NCBI GenBank assembly: GCA_034519515.1
Contig: JAXHOK010000011.1
Location: 1-64,000, forward strand
Length of the DNA: 64,000 nucleotides
Direction of reading: 5' to 3'
From: Arcicella sp034519515
GTDB lineage: Bacteria; Bacteroidota; Bacteroidia; Cytophagales; Spirosomataceae
The notes beneath the pieces were generated by a model. That model made no database searches. It saw nothing but the letters and a program-made list of their open reading frames with translations, and was not told the origin of the DNA. Positions 10,351 to 19,940 of the stretch are shown in pieces. Made by a program: the position numbers and the translations under genes. Each line of letters starts with the position of its first letter. Position 1 is the stretch's first letter.

Positions 10351-10406
10351 ACGATTATAACATCCCCCAACCCCCTTTGAAGGGGGTTGGGGGATGTTAT
10401 AATCGT
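10351..10406. repeat. Perfect 26-bp-arm palindrome
   Basis: The left arm runs 10351-10376 (ACGATTATAACATCCCCCAA then CCCCCT), the loop is TTGA, and the right arm 10381-10406 is its exact reverse complement. A T-run lies before the plus-strand arm, so no U-tract follows the stem on either strand. It is therefore not a canonical terminator. It looks like a dispersed palindromic repeat between two glycosyltransferase genes. Confidence 0.8.
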
Positions 10407-10464
10407 AACCAACAGAATAAAACGAAATTCTTACAGGAAAATAATTCATATTGTCAAAACAGAA

Positions 10465-11271
10465 TTAGACAAGCTGATTTCGATATTTATTAATCGTTTT
10501 CTCTAAAATTTCATTATAATTATATTCAAAATATTTGTCCAAACTCTCAAACATTTCCATTCTATTTCTCAGAAAGAACTGGTTTTGGGGCGTATGAATA
10601 TTAGTCATTCCTCCGCTGTGCTTGCGATAACAGCCCATCGTTTCTGGGAAATATTTTATCTTACCATATTTGGCTACTTCAACAAAAATCCCCAAATCCC
10701 CACTGGCAGTTTTCCACCACCAATCGGGCATTCCTGATTTGAAAACGTTTCTAAAAACGGTACTGGCTGTTCCCAAAAACCAAGTTTCATCTTTCAATAA
10801 ATCTTCAAGTGTTGAGGTATCTCGCTGATTATCAGGATTGAAACCGTGGCTTGGTGAACCGTCTTGATAAATAACTTCTAATTGATGATGGCAGAGAGCA
10901 TATTCCTGATTACGTTCCAAGAAATCAACAACATTTTGTAATTTCAAATTATTCGTCCAATAATCATCACCCTCGCACAAAGCGATGTATTCGCCCCTGC
11001 ATTGTGAGAAAAGAAAACCTACATTGTTTTTTCCTCCTAATTCTCTTGGCTCAATTGGTCCCAAATTTTTTGGGTGTAAAAAAGCCTTGATTTTATCTGG
11101 AAATTTCTTTGCAAAATCACTAATTATCAAGGCATTATCATTCTTTGAGGTATCATCACCAATAACAATTTCAAAATCAAAATCTGTTAATTGTTCCAAA
11201 ACACCTTCTAATGTTTGAGTAATAAACTTACCATGATTGTATGTTGGAATAAGAACGCTGAGTTTAGACAT
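10465..11271 (-). CDS. Glycosyltransferase family 2
   Basis: About 268 residues from the ATG at 11271 (MSKLSVLIPTYNHGKFITQT), the standard GT2 N-terminus. FEIVIGDDTSKND and EYIALCEGDDYWTN supply the two acidic motifs, and FLERNQEYALCHHQLEV follows as in related wall and capsule transferases. The inverting GT-A enzyme should use an activated sugar and a divalent metal. Upstream codons to 11313 run through a small repeated sequence and are unlikely to be translated. It is separated from the other glycosyltransferases by the 26-bp palindrome. Confidence 0.85.
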   Translation of the reverse strand: MSKLSVLIPTYNHGKFITQTLEGVLEQLTDFDFEIVIGDDTSKNDNALIISDFAKKFPDKIKAFLHPKNLGPIEPRELGGKNNVGFLFSQCRGEYIALCEGDDYWTNNLKLQNVVDFLERNQEYALCHHQLEVIYQDGSPSHGFNPDNQRDTSTLEDLLKDETWFLGTASTVFRNVFKSGMPDWWWKTASGDLGIFVEVAKYGKIKYFPETMGCYRKHSGGMTNIHTPQNQFFLRNRMEMFESLDKYFEYNYNEILEKTINKYRNQLV

Positions 11272-11458
11272 TAAACGTAGCACAGGAATCCTTCCCGTGT
11301 ATATCATGGACAAATCACGAGAATCCTTCCCGTGTTACATCAACAAAATTACTAATTTGAGATTGGATAGTAAATAATTACCTCATAAAACTCATAATTA
11401 AAGAGTTTGTCAGTAATTTAGTGGTCGAAATGATTTCGAATATTAACAATTTTATCGC

Positions 11459-12655
11459 ATGAATATACACGAGTATCAAGGTAAAGACATTTTGAAAAGC
11501 TATGGTGTCCGTATTCAAGAGGGCATCGTGGTGGACACACCCGCATTGGCAGTTGAGGCTGCTCGTGAATTGACCGCTCGAACGGGAACAGGCTGGCACG
11601 TTATCAAAGCACAGATTCACGCAGGTGGACGTGGTAAAGGTGGCGGTGTTAAATTGGCTAAAAATTTGGACGAAGTTCGTCAGAAATCCGAAGAGATTTT
11701 GGGAATGCAGTTAATCACGCACCAAACTGGTCCGGAAGGCAAAAAAGTCAATAAAGTGTTGATTGCCGAGGACGTTTATTATCCTGGGGGTTCAGAAGTA
11801 AAAGAATTTTATGTTTCAATTCTTTTGGATAGAGGTAAAGCCTGTAATGTAATTATGGCTTCGACTGAAGGCGGGATGGACATTGAAGAAGTGGCTGAGC
11901 ATTCTCCCGAAAAAATCATCAAAGAATGGATTGACCCTGCGGTTGGTTTACAGGCTTTTCAGGCTCGTAAAGTGGCTTTCGCACTGGGTTTATCGGGTGA
12001 TGCTTTCAAAGAAATGGTGAAGTTCATCAATGCACTTTACAAGGCTTATGTCGAGACAGATTCTTCAATGTTTGAAATTAACCCAGTGTTGAAGACATCA
12101 GACAATAAAATCTTAGCCGTTGATGCCAAAGTGAATTTGGATGATAACGCCCTGTATCGCCATGCAGATTTTATTCCTTTGCGTGATGTAACGGAGGAAG
12201 ACCCCTTAGAAGTTGAAGCATCTGCCAACGATTTGAACTATGTAAAACTTGACGGAAACGTGGGTTGTATGGTAAATGGTGCAGGTTTGGCAATGGCTAC
12301 GATGGACATTATCAAACTTTCGGGTGGCGAACCCGCCAACTTCCTTGATGTTGGGGGTGGAGCAAATGCCAAAACCGTTGAAGCTGGTTTCCGTATTATC
12401 TTGAAAGACCCAAACGTTAAAGCAATTTTGATTAATATTTTTGGTGGAATCGTGCGTTGCGACCGTGTGGCTACGGGTGTGGTTGAGGCATACAAAGCTA
12501 TCGGAAACATTCCTGTACCCATCATTGTTCGTTTGCAAGGAACCAATGCTGCCGAAGGAGCAAAAATCATTGACGAATCTGGCTTGAAAGTATTTTCAGC
12601 CGTATTGTTGAAAGATGCTGCTTTGAAAGTAGAAGAGGTTTTGAAGGGGATGTAA
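11459..12655 (+). CDS. sucC: Succinate-CoA ligase (ADP-forming) subunit beta
   Basis: The 398-residue protein is full length for SucC. The N-terminal ATP-grasp domain starts MNIHEYQGKDILKSYGV and includes KAQIHAGGRGKGGGVKLAKN. FEINPVLKTSDNKILAVDAK provides the metal site. The C-terminal CoA-ligase domain has NFLDVGGGANA and ILINIFGGIVRCDRVATGVV. With SucD it interconverts succinyl-CoA and succinate in the TCA cycle with ATP formation. sucD is not adjacent, which is common in this phylum. The gene stands alone. Confidence 0.97.
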   Translation: MNIHEYQGKDILKSYGVRIQEGIVVDTPALAVEAARELTARTGTGWHVIKAQIHAGGRGKGGGVKLAKNLDEVRQKSEEILGMQLITHQTGPEGKKVNKVLIAEDVYYPGGSEVKEFYVSILLDRGKACNVIMASTEGGMDIEEVAEHSPEKIIKEWIDPAVGLQAFQARKVAFALGLSGDAFKEMVKFINALYKAYVETDSSMFEINPVLKTSDNKILAVDAKVNLDDNALYRHADFIPLRDVTEEDPLEVEASANDLNYVKLDGNVGCMVNGAGLAMATMDIIKLSGGEPANFLDVGGGANAKTVEAGFRIILKDPNVKAILINIFGGIVRCDRVATGVVEAYKAIGNIPVPIIVRLQGTNAAEGAKIIDESGLKVFSAVLLKDAALKVEEVLKGM

Positions 12656-12690
12656 AATTTAGAGAATAGATTTTAGAGTATATAGTTTAG

Positions 12691-12724
12691 AAAAAGGATT
12701 GAAATTACTTTCAGTCCTTTTTTT
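12691..12724 (+). terminator. Terminator of sucC
   Basis: AAAAGGATTGAAA and TTTCAGTCCTTTT form a stem with a 4-base loop and T-run, 36 bases after the sucC stop. Confidence 0.75.
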
Positions 12725-12827
12725 GTGATTAAAAATGGATTAATCTAAGAATTACGATGTGGTACTGAGTGGGATGAAGGTGGGATTTACTATGGATTTA
12801 GGTTTATTGGATTATTCTGGGATGGGC

Positions 12828-12930
12828 ATAAAAAAGGCGAAGACCTAAATCTCCGCCAGAAGATGTTTTCACAACGGTAAAAACCTTTTATTGTGAATTG
12901 CTAACAAATTGTTCTGCCGTAAAATTGAAA
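12828..12930 (-). ncRNA. tracrRNA of the type II-C system
   Basis: On the minus strand the RNA would begin near 12926 with an anti-repeat (CAATTTTACGGCAGAACAAT continuing to about 12890). This pairs with the first ~30 bases of the CRISPR repeat with two mismatches in the first 25 pairs. It continues through a small hairpin (GTTTT...AAAAC) and ends in GGCGGAGA/TCTTCGCC plus T6 at 12830-12857, a rho-independent terminator. The terminator fixes the direction. A TAAATTTT box at 12940-12933 may be its -7 element. It is divergent from cas9. Confidence 0.85.
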
Positions 12931-13046
12931 TAAAAATTTAATATTTCCAATTTATTTTTAAAAAATACGTAGAATTACGCTAAAAATATTGAAATAAATG
13001 ACCCATATTTGGGCAAATATTATTCACAATCAAAAAAACGTTTTAC

Positions 13047-16000
13047 ATGAAAAGAATAGTTGGTTTAGACATTGGCGTCAGTTCTATCGGTTGGTCATAT
13101 CTCCTTGAATCTGAAATTGAAACTGATGAAGAAACGGAGGATGTTTTTGCACTTGGTTCTCGCATTATTCCCCTCTCACAAAAAGATACGGATGAGTTTT
13201 CTAAGGGGGATTCCATCACGAAGCACAAAGCTCGTACACAAAAGCGTACTGCCCGAAAAACAAATAATCGTTACAAACTTCGGAAACACAAATTAAGTGA
13301 AGTCCTTAATAATCAAGAAATTATTATTAATCCCGAACTTTTTGATTTGACTGCCCATGAGCTATACGCCCTGCGTGTACGTGCAATACATGAACCCGTA
13401 ACACTTTCTGAGTTGGCAAGACTTTGGTATCAGTTCAATCAAAAGCGGGGCTACCAATCTTTGCGGGGCGTTGTGGACGAAGAGGCGGACAAGAAGTCTG
13501 ATTATCTTTCTTCCATCAATGACCGTAGCCAATTTTTAAAAGACAACAAACAAACTGTTGGACAGTTCCTATTTAATCGGCTTCAAGATTATGAACAAAA
13601 TCGTGGAGTGATTGAACCCATTACGCACATCATTTTCAATCGACAGGACTATTTCAATGAGTTTAATCAAATTTGGGAACGTCAGAAAACGGAATATCCC
13701 GAAGTTCTGACGGATGAATTATTAGCAAATATTCGAGATAGAATCATTTTCTATCAACGTCCGCTGATGTCTCAAAAACATTTGGTGTCTGACTGTACTT
13801 TTGAGAAAAACCATAAAGCCGCCCCAAAGTCTTCGCCGCTATTTCAAGTGTTTAAGATTTGGCAAGATTTGAATCATTTTGAAATCAAAACTAAACGGGG
13901 TGCTATCGTAAAGTTTACGGTCGAAATGAAACAAAAAGTATTTGAAGTCCTTGATAATCAGTTTGATATAAACAAAACCAAATTATGGGAAATACTCGGG
14001 CTGAAAGCATCTGAACACCGTTTGAACTTTAAAGAAATCAGGGGAAATGTTACCAAAGCCAAATTAGTTGAGGCTTTTGCAGAATTGAATATCAATCGCC
14101 CTGATTTGCTTTCTTTTGACCCACACGGAAATCCAGACGAACAACCACTTTTCCGAATTTGGCATTTGTTGTATTCCATCAATGAAAAAAATGCAGATGA
14201 AATTTTGTTGAAAACCTTACAAAATGCTCCGTACAGTTTTACTGAAACAGAAGCTATCGGGCTTATTCAAAAGGTTTCTTTCAAAAATGATTTCGGTAGT
14301 TTGTCCTCACGGGCAATGCGTAAGATTTTACCTTACATGGAACAAGGTTTAAATTATGCTGATGCCTGTTTGGAAGTTGGAAACAGACATTCAAATTACA
14401 GAACAAAAGAAGAAAATGACGAGCGTATTTTAGCCGATAAATTATTGCCATTACTCAAAAATAGCCTTCGCCAACCCGTTGTGGAAAAGATTGTAAATCA
14501 GGTAATTAACGTAATGAACGCCATATTAGCTGACCCAAATTTAGGGCGACCTGATGAAATCAGGATTGAATTAGCTCGTGAATTGAAGCAGAATATCAAG
14601 CAAAGAGAACGTACTGAATCAAACAATAATAAACGTCAAAAAGCCCGAAAAGATGTGGTGAAGGAAATCTTGAAAAAATTTCCAGATATGAAGGAAAAAG
14701 AAGTTACAGTACGCATGATTTTGAAATTTGAGTTATTTGACGAAACAAATGGAATTTGTATTTATACTGGAAAGTCTATGAGTTTGGGAGCGGTTCTATC
14801 TGGACAAGGTTATGACATAGAGCATATTATCCCCAAATCAAGGCGTTTTGATGATTCTTATATGAATAAAACGATTGCAGATAAACATACAAATAAACGT
14901 AAAAATGATAAGACTGCTTATGATTATATTCGGGGTGGAGACATTGAAAACCCCGATTTAGTATCGTTTGAAAAATTTACAGAAATTATACATAATCTAA
15001 ACAAAGAGAAAAAACCAAATAACACAAAAGAGCCAAAATTGCCTAATACAAAATTAGATAATTTACTCACAACTCTAAACCCCGTTTGGATAGCCGAGAA
15101 GGAAGCAAAAGAATTATCAACTGATTTTATATCAAGACAACTCAATGAAACACAGTACATTACCAAACAAGTAAAGGCTGAATTAGATAAAATTTGCAAG
15201 AAAGTCACCGTTACTTCGGGCGGTATTACCGATTACCTTCGTCATCAGTGGGGCGTGGATGATGTATTGAAAAATATCAACCTTGAAAAATATGAAGCCG
15301 CTGGAAAAGTATCTGACGAAGAATACCGAGACAGACAGGGGCAGTGGCGAACCCGCAAGAAAATTGAAGATTGGTCTAAACGAGACGACCACCGCCACCA
15401 CGCCATTGATGCCTTGGTGATTGCCTGTACGAAACCCGCATACATCAAACGTTTGAACGATTTGAACCAAGAATATGATTCGTATAGTGCGATGAAAAAA
15501 GATGGTGAGCGAAATAAAAGCCTAACCAAGTTTCCACAACCCAAGATGAAAGGCGGATTTATCCAGAACGTTACCAAGGCTACTGAAAATATCTTGATTT
15601 CGTTTAAAGCTGGGAAAAAAGCGGTTTCAACCAGTAAGAATAAAAAAACGGGGCAGGTGAATATTATCCCGAGAGGACAATTGCACGAAGAAACCGTTTA
15701 TGGACAAAAGTTTGATGAAAACGGGAAACCGTATTATACCATTAGAAAAAAGTTGGAGTTCAACAAACAGGGATATTTTAATAGCTTGGCTCAAATTGAT
15801 AAAATTGAAGACAAAAATATCAGAGCAAAAGTATTAAAACGCATTGACGAATACGGCGGAGACCTTCAAAAAGCACTTTCATCGGTGATTTACCATAACG
15901 AAGAATTAAAAATTCCTATCAAAAAAGTAATGATTCAGGCACAAATTAAAAAAGCAGTGCCTTTGGGAAATCACGAAGGAAGATTCGTTGCCGAAGGAAA

Positions 16001-16451
16001 CAATCATCATTTGGCGTTGTATAGAAATGAAAAAGGAAAATATCTGACCGAACTCGTGAGTCTCTGGACTGCCGTGGTTCGCAAACAAAACGGTTTGGAT
16101 ATTATTTGTAGGAATCACCCCGAAGGGCATAAATTCATTACTTGTTTCCAGCAAAATGAAATGTTTATTTACGAACTATCGCCCGAACAAATACAGGAAG
16201 CGATTGACAGAAATGATAAGAAGTTTTTGAGTAAGTATTTGTATCGGATGCAAAAAATATCCAAGAAAAATTCAGGAGGTATTGAAGTCGGTTTTAGGCA
16301 TCATTTAGAAACAAAATTAGATGATTCTGATATTGCAGAAAAGATTGGAAAATATATTCTTGTTGAAGGCATGACGAAATTATTACAATTTACCAAAGTA
16401 AAAATCAACCATTTAGGGCAAATTACCAAGATTTTTGCGGAGGGAGAATAG
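13047..16451 (+). CDS. cas9: CRISPR-associated endonuclease Cas9, type II-C
   Basis: The 1134-residue Cas9 has all nuclease motifs: RuvC-I (GLDIGVSSIGW, D8), arginine-rich bridge helix at ~59-84 (KARTQKRTARKTNNRYKLRK), a short REC region, RuvC-II (EIRIELARE, E508), HNH (YDIEHIIPKSRRFDD, H593) and RuvC-III (HHAIDALVIACT, H785/D788), then a PAM-interacting region of about 250 residues. It cleaves DNA guided by crRNA:tracrRNA. No csn2 or cas4 is present and the cas9-cas1-cas2 order is II-C. It is shorter than the ~1400-residue Cas9s common in Bacteroidota. All catalytic residues are intact. Confidence 0.97.
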   Translation: MKRIVGLDIGVSSIGWSYLLESEIETDEETEDVFALGSRIIPLSQKDTDEFSKGDSITKHKARTQKRTARKTNNRYKLRKHKLSEVLNNQEIIINPELFDLTAHELYALRVRAIHEPVTLSELARLWYQFNQKRGYQSLRGVVDEEADKKSDYLSSINDRSQFLKDNKQTVGQFLFNRLQDYEQNRGVIEPITHIIFNRQDYFNEFNQIWERQKTEYPEVLTDELLANIRDRIIFYQRPLMSQKHLVSDCTFEKNHKAAPKSSPLFQVFKIWQDLNHFEIKTKRGAIVKFTVEMKQKVFEVLDNQFDINKTKLWEILGLKASEHRLNFKEIRGNVTKAKLVEAFAELNINRPDLLSFDPHGNPDEQPLFRIWHLLYSINEKNADEILLKTLQNAPYSFTETEAIGLIQKVSFKNDFGSLSSRAMRKILPYMEQGLNYADACLEVGNRHSNYRTKEENDERILADKLLPLLKNSLRQPVVEKIVNQVINVMNAILADPNLGRPDEIRIELARELKQNIKQRERTESNNNKRQKARKDVVKEILKKFPDMKEKEVTVRMILKFELFDETNGICIYTGKSMSLGAVLSGQGYDIEHIIPKSRRFDDSYMNKTIADKHTNKRKNDKTAYDYIRGGDIENPDLVSFEKFTEIIHNLNKEKKPNNTKEPKLPNTKLDNLLTTLNPVWIAEKEAKELSTDFISRQLNETQYITKQVKAELDKICKKVTVTSGGITDYLRHQWGVDDVLKNINLEKYEAAGKVSDEEYRDRQGQWRTRKKIEDWSKRDDHRHHAIDALVIACTKPAYIKRLNDLNQEYDSYSAMKKDGERNKSLTKFPQPKMKGGFIQNVTKATENILISFKAGKKAVSTSKNKKTGQVNIIPRGQLHEETVYGQKFDENGKPYYTIRKKLEFNKQGYFNSLAQIDKIEDKNIRAKVLKRIDEYGGDLQKALSSVIYHNEELKIPIKKVMIQAQIKKAVPLGNHEGRFVAEGNNHHLALYRNEKGKYLTELVSLWTAVVRKQNGLDIICRNHPEGHKFITCFQQNEMFIYELSPEQIQEAIDRNDKKFLSKYLYRMQKISKKNSGGIEVGFRHHLETKLDDSDIAEKIGKYILVEGMTKLLQFTKVKINHLGQITKIFAEGE

Positions 16452-16480
16452 CCCCACAAAAGCAATACCAAATACTGAAA

Positions 16481-16513
16481 GAGGCTGAAAACTGTATGAT
16501 TTTCAGCCTCTTT
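16481..16513 (+). terminator. Hairpin after cas9
   Basis: GAGGCTGAAAA and TTTTCAGCCTC flank an 8-base loop and are followed by TTTGTT. A second hairpin (CCCTCTC/GAGAGGG) lies at 16568-16586. These 229 bases separate cas9 from cas1 and may attenuate read-through into the adaptation genes. The poor T-run makes termination incomplete at best. Confidence 0.55.
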
Positions 16514-16680
16514 GTTATTAAGCGGTATGTAACAGTATGAAACCTCACGGTTACGCACCCCGCCCATCCCTCTCCTGCTGAGAGGGGGGCAAAGTGGAAT
16601 TATATTTGCTTGTAAATCAAGTATACACTAACATCTAAAATGGTTTGTTGATTTATGAATCACCTTTAATTTCAGCTACC

Positions 16681-17628
16681 ATGCTCAAAAGAACATTGCT
16701 TTTTGGTTCGTCGGCGTATTTACATCTCCGCCATAACCAATTGATTATCACTTTGCCCAACGGACAGGGTTTAGAACGCTTTTCGGGCGGATTAAACACC
16801 ATTCCCGTGGACGACATCGGAATTGTGGTCTTGGACGACCCACAAATTACCATTAGTCAGTCGCTGATAGCGATGTTGCTCGAAAACAACGTTGCCCTCA
16901 TCACCTGTAATGCCAGCCATCATCCCACGGGACTGCTTCTGCCCTTGGATGGAAATTCTATTCAATCAGAGCGTTTTCGAGGACAAATTGATGCTACCGA
17001 ACCCTTGAAGAAACAGCTTTGGCAACAAACCGTTCAGACCAAAATCTTGAATCAGGGCATTTTGTTGAATTTTACTACGCCCAGTATTGACATTCCCAAA
17101 AGGTTGCAATACTTGGCTCAAACCACCAAATCGGGCGACCCTGACAATCATGAAGCCCAAGCGGCGGTGTATTATTGGGCAAATATTTTTCCGCCTTCGC
17201 TTAAATTTAGGCGTGGACGGGAAGGCGAAGCCCCCAATAATCTTCTCAATTATGGTTATGCCATTCTGAGGGCTATTACGGCTCGTGCCTTGGTATGTTC
17301 TGGGCTTTTGCCTACGTTGGGTATTCATCATCATAACAAATACAACGCCTATTGTTTGGCAGACGACATCATGGAGCCTTATCGCCCTTTTGTGGATAAA
17401 ATTGTGATTGGGATAATGAACAAATACCCTAACGATTACGAAGTTTTGACGAAGGAACTCAAAGCAGAATTGTTGGGAATTGCTACCGTGGACGTTATGC
17501 TGAATGAACAACGCCATCCGTTGATGGTGGCAATGAGCCTCACGACTGCCTCGTTGGTGAAATGTTTTGAGGGAAAACTACGTAAGATTGCGTACCCAAC
17601 GATGATAGTTCCTACAAAAAAACCGTAA
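16681..17628 (+). CDS. cas1: CRISPR-associated integrase Cas1
   Basis: About 315 residues from the ATG at 16681 (MLKRTLLFGSSAYLHLRHNQ), the usual type II Cas1 N-terminus; codons back to 16645 are probably untranslated. Metal-binding residues are visible: E158 in NHEAQAAVYYW, the histidines of LGIHHHNKYNAYCLADD, and aspartate in MEPYRPFVD. Cas1 with Cas2 integrates spacers at the leader end of arrays. The putative leader of this system is no longer beside it but near 57.5 kb. Cas2 starts five bases after its stop. Confidence 0.95.
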   Translation: MLKRTLLFGSSAYLHLRHNQLIITLPNGQGLERFSGGLNTIPVDDIGIVVLDDPQITISQSLIAMLLENNVALITCNASHHPTGLLLPLDGNSIQSERFRGQIDATEPLKKQLWQQTVQTKILNQGILLNFTTPSIDIPKRLQYLAQTTKSGDPDNHEAQAAVYYWANIFPPSLKFRRGREGEAPNNLLNYGYAILRAITARALVCSGLLPTLGIHHHNKYNAYCLADDIMEPYRPFVDKIVIGIMNKYPNDYEVLTKELKAELLGIATVDVMLNEQRHPLMVAMSLTTASLVKCFEGKLRKIAYPTMIVPTKKP

Positions 17629-17633
17629 ACCTA

Positions 17634-17972
17634 ATGGAAGATGCACTCCGTTTTAACTCGTACAGAATGATGTGGGTAATAGTATTGTTTGACTTGCCAA
17701 CCGAAACCAGAGAGGAAAAGAAAATTCACGCTCAGTTTCGCAAAAGTCTTTTGAAAGAAGGCTTCAATATGTTTCAATTTTCGATTTACTCACGCCCCTG
17801 TGGGAGTCGGGAAGTAGCCGATAAGTTTATCGCCAAAGTCAAAAAACTACTGCCCGAAAAAGGACACGTGGGGATTTTGACGATAACGGATAAACAATTT
17901 GGCTCAATGGAAATTTTTTATGGATTCGAAAAAAAGCCACCCAAAATGCCTGAGCAATTGAGTATGTTTTAG
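17634..17972 (+). CDS. cas2: CRISPR-associated protein Cas2
   Basis: The 112-residue protein has the ferredoxin-like Cas2 fold: MMWVIVLFDLPTETREEKK with the conserved aspartate after the first strand, then GFNMFQFSIYSRPCGSREVA and VGILTITDKQFGSMEIFYG. It forms the scaffold of the Cas1-Cas2 integrase. It follows cas1 by five bases and is the last gene before the array, on the opposite strand to array transcription. Confidence 0.95.
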   Translation: MEDALRFNSYRMMWVIVLFDLPTETREEKKIHAQFRKSLLKEGFNMFQFSIYSRPCGSREVADKFIAKVKKLLPEKGHVGILTITDKQFGSMEIFYGFEKKPPKMPEQLSMF

Positions 17973-17992
17973 AATCCAGAGAAATACAAACC

Positions 17993-18030
17993 AAAAAGTC
18001 CACTCAGTTCAAAAACTAAGTGGGCTTTTT
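17993..18030. terminator. Bidirectional terminator between cas2 and array
   Basis: AAAAAGTCCACTCAGTT pairs with AACTAAGTGGGCTTTTT (two wobbles), with T or A tracts on both sides. It could end cas transcription from the left and array transcripts from the right. Confidence 0.7.
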
Positions 18031-18094
18031 AATGTTTTTTTTAATCCTATTTCAGAGGATAAGTCGTTGATAATTAATCATTTATACAGGTCGT

Positions 18095-19940
18095 ACTGTG
18101 ATTAAAGATAACGAAAGAACAATTTGTAAGCAAATCACAACTCTCGCTTATTAATTTTTGTTTGACTGTGATTAAGATGAAAGAGGAAATTTGTGAAATC
18201 ACAACTCGTTTGTTTCGCTACCATACTGTGATTAAAGATAACGAAAGAACAATTTGTAAGCAAATCACAACCGCTATATAATGCTCATGCACTCAATTCT
18301 TCACTGTGATTAAAGATAACGAAAGAACAATTTGTAAAGCAAATCACAACAAGCTACTTGTGCCGTCTCCACTGAGGTTAACTCGCTACTGTGATTAAAG
18401 ATAACGAAAGAACAATTTGTAAGCAAATCACAACTATTAGAATAATCTGTCACATTTTGTGAAAGTTTAACTGTGATTAAAGATAACGAAAGAACAATTT
18501 GTAAGCAAATCACAACTTCTTGTTGTTCAGGCATCGCCAAAGCAATACTGTGATTAAAGATAACGAAAGAACAATTTGTAAGCAAATCACAACTGAACCT
18601 GTGCAACTGAAACGTCTAGCAATTGAACTGTGATTAAAGATAACGAAAGAACAATTTGTAAGCAAATCACAACTACCTTCCCTTCTATAATTGACAATTT
18701 TTACTGTGATTAAAGATAACGAAAGAACAATTTGTAAGCAAATCACAACCTCGATATACAATCCAGCAGAACATTGTAACTGTGATTAAAGATAACGAAA
18801 GAACAATTTGTAAGCAAATCACAACGAGCTCATATCAGTCATTTGTGAGCACTTAACCATACTGTGATTAAAGATAACGAAAGAACAATTTGTAAGCAAA
18901 TCACAACCACTTCTAAATTCATTAATAATTTCAACTGTGATTAAAGATAACGAAAGAACAATTTGTAAGCAAATCACAACAGACATAGAATTGAACTGGA
19001 AAATCATAACTGTGATTAAAGATAACGAAAGAACAATTTGTAAGCAAATCACAATCAAGATGCAAGAAAATAATGTTAGTCTCTGACTGTGATTAAAGAT
19101 AACGAAAGAACAATTTGTAAGCAAATCACAACCTACTGATCAAATCCATATCAGCCTGTTGCACTACTGTGATTAAAGATAACGAAAGAACAATTTGTAA
19201 GCAAATCACAACATCTCTCAACTTACAGAACATGAAACTCGTACTGTGATTAAAGATAACGAAAGAACAATTTGTAAGCAAATCACAACTTCTTGTTGTT
19301 CAGGCATCGCCAAAGCAATACTGTGATTAAAGATAACGAAAGAACAATTTGTAAGCAAATCACAACTTCTTTTTTGTCAATAAAAGTTTGGCAATAACTG
19401 TGATTAAAGATAACGAAAGAACAATTTGTAAGCAAATCACAACTAAACATAGCTGCAGGATTAAAACTTCTTGACTGTGATTAAAGATAACGAAAGAACA
19501 ATTTGTAAGCAAATCACAACCACCGGGGGTAATTTATGTGCCGACAGATAACTGTGATTAAAGATAACGAAAGAACAATTTGTAAGCAAATCACAACTCA
19601 TATTGATTGGAGGAGCATTAACCATAAACTGTGATTAAAGATAACGAAAGAACAATTTGTAAGCAAATCACAACAGTTGCTCAAAACAAATACTGATTAT
19701 GAGGACTGTGATTAAAGATAACGAAAGAACAATTTGTAAGCAAATCACAACAGTATTTGGAAACAATCCTTGTAAAATATCACTGTGATTAAAGATAACG
19801 AAAGAACAATTTGTAAGCAAATCACAACCGATGCACCGCCATTGTGTTAAACTCTGTTACTGTGATTAAAGATAACGAAAGAACAATTTGTAAGCAAATC
19901 ACAACTTTCAGAGTTAGTTTGTAGAATTGAGAACGAACTG
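18095..19940 (-). CRISPR. Type II-C CRISPR array, trailer half (24 repeats), cut at its leader side by an IS
   Basis: Twenty-four 47-nt repeats, plus-strand ACTGTGATTAAAG ... GCAAATCACAAC, run from 18095 to 19905. A 31-nt spacer and then ACTG, the first four bases of a 25th repeat, touch the IS at 19941. The crRNA strand is minus (GTTGTGATTTGC first), as the tracrRNA shows. Ten spacers nearest the IS are mostly 30 nt; those near cas2 vary from 19 to 37. Repeat 2 (18165-18205) is degenerate at 41 nt, repeat 4 (18303-18350) has an extra base, and repeat 13 ends in T. The spacers at 18517-18546 and 19290-19319 are identical. Confidence 0.97.

Noticed and set aside
10351..10406. Rho-independent terminator
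   Set aside because: No T-run follows the stem on either strand.
13043..13228. Antisense ORFs within cas9 and other large genes
   Set aside because: Their codon pattern and lack of motifs mark them as shadows of the real genes.
18310..19124. Minus-strand ORFs of 80-100 codons with recurring peptide CDLLTNCSFVIFNHS
   Set aside because: They are open frames through CRISPR repeats; the same peptide appears from each repeat. Likewise the plus-strand ORFs at 57720-58122.
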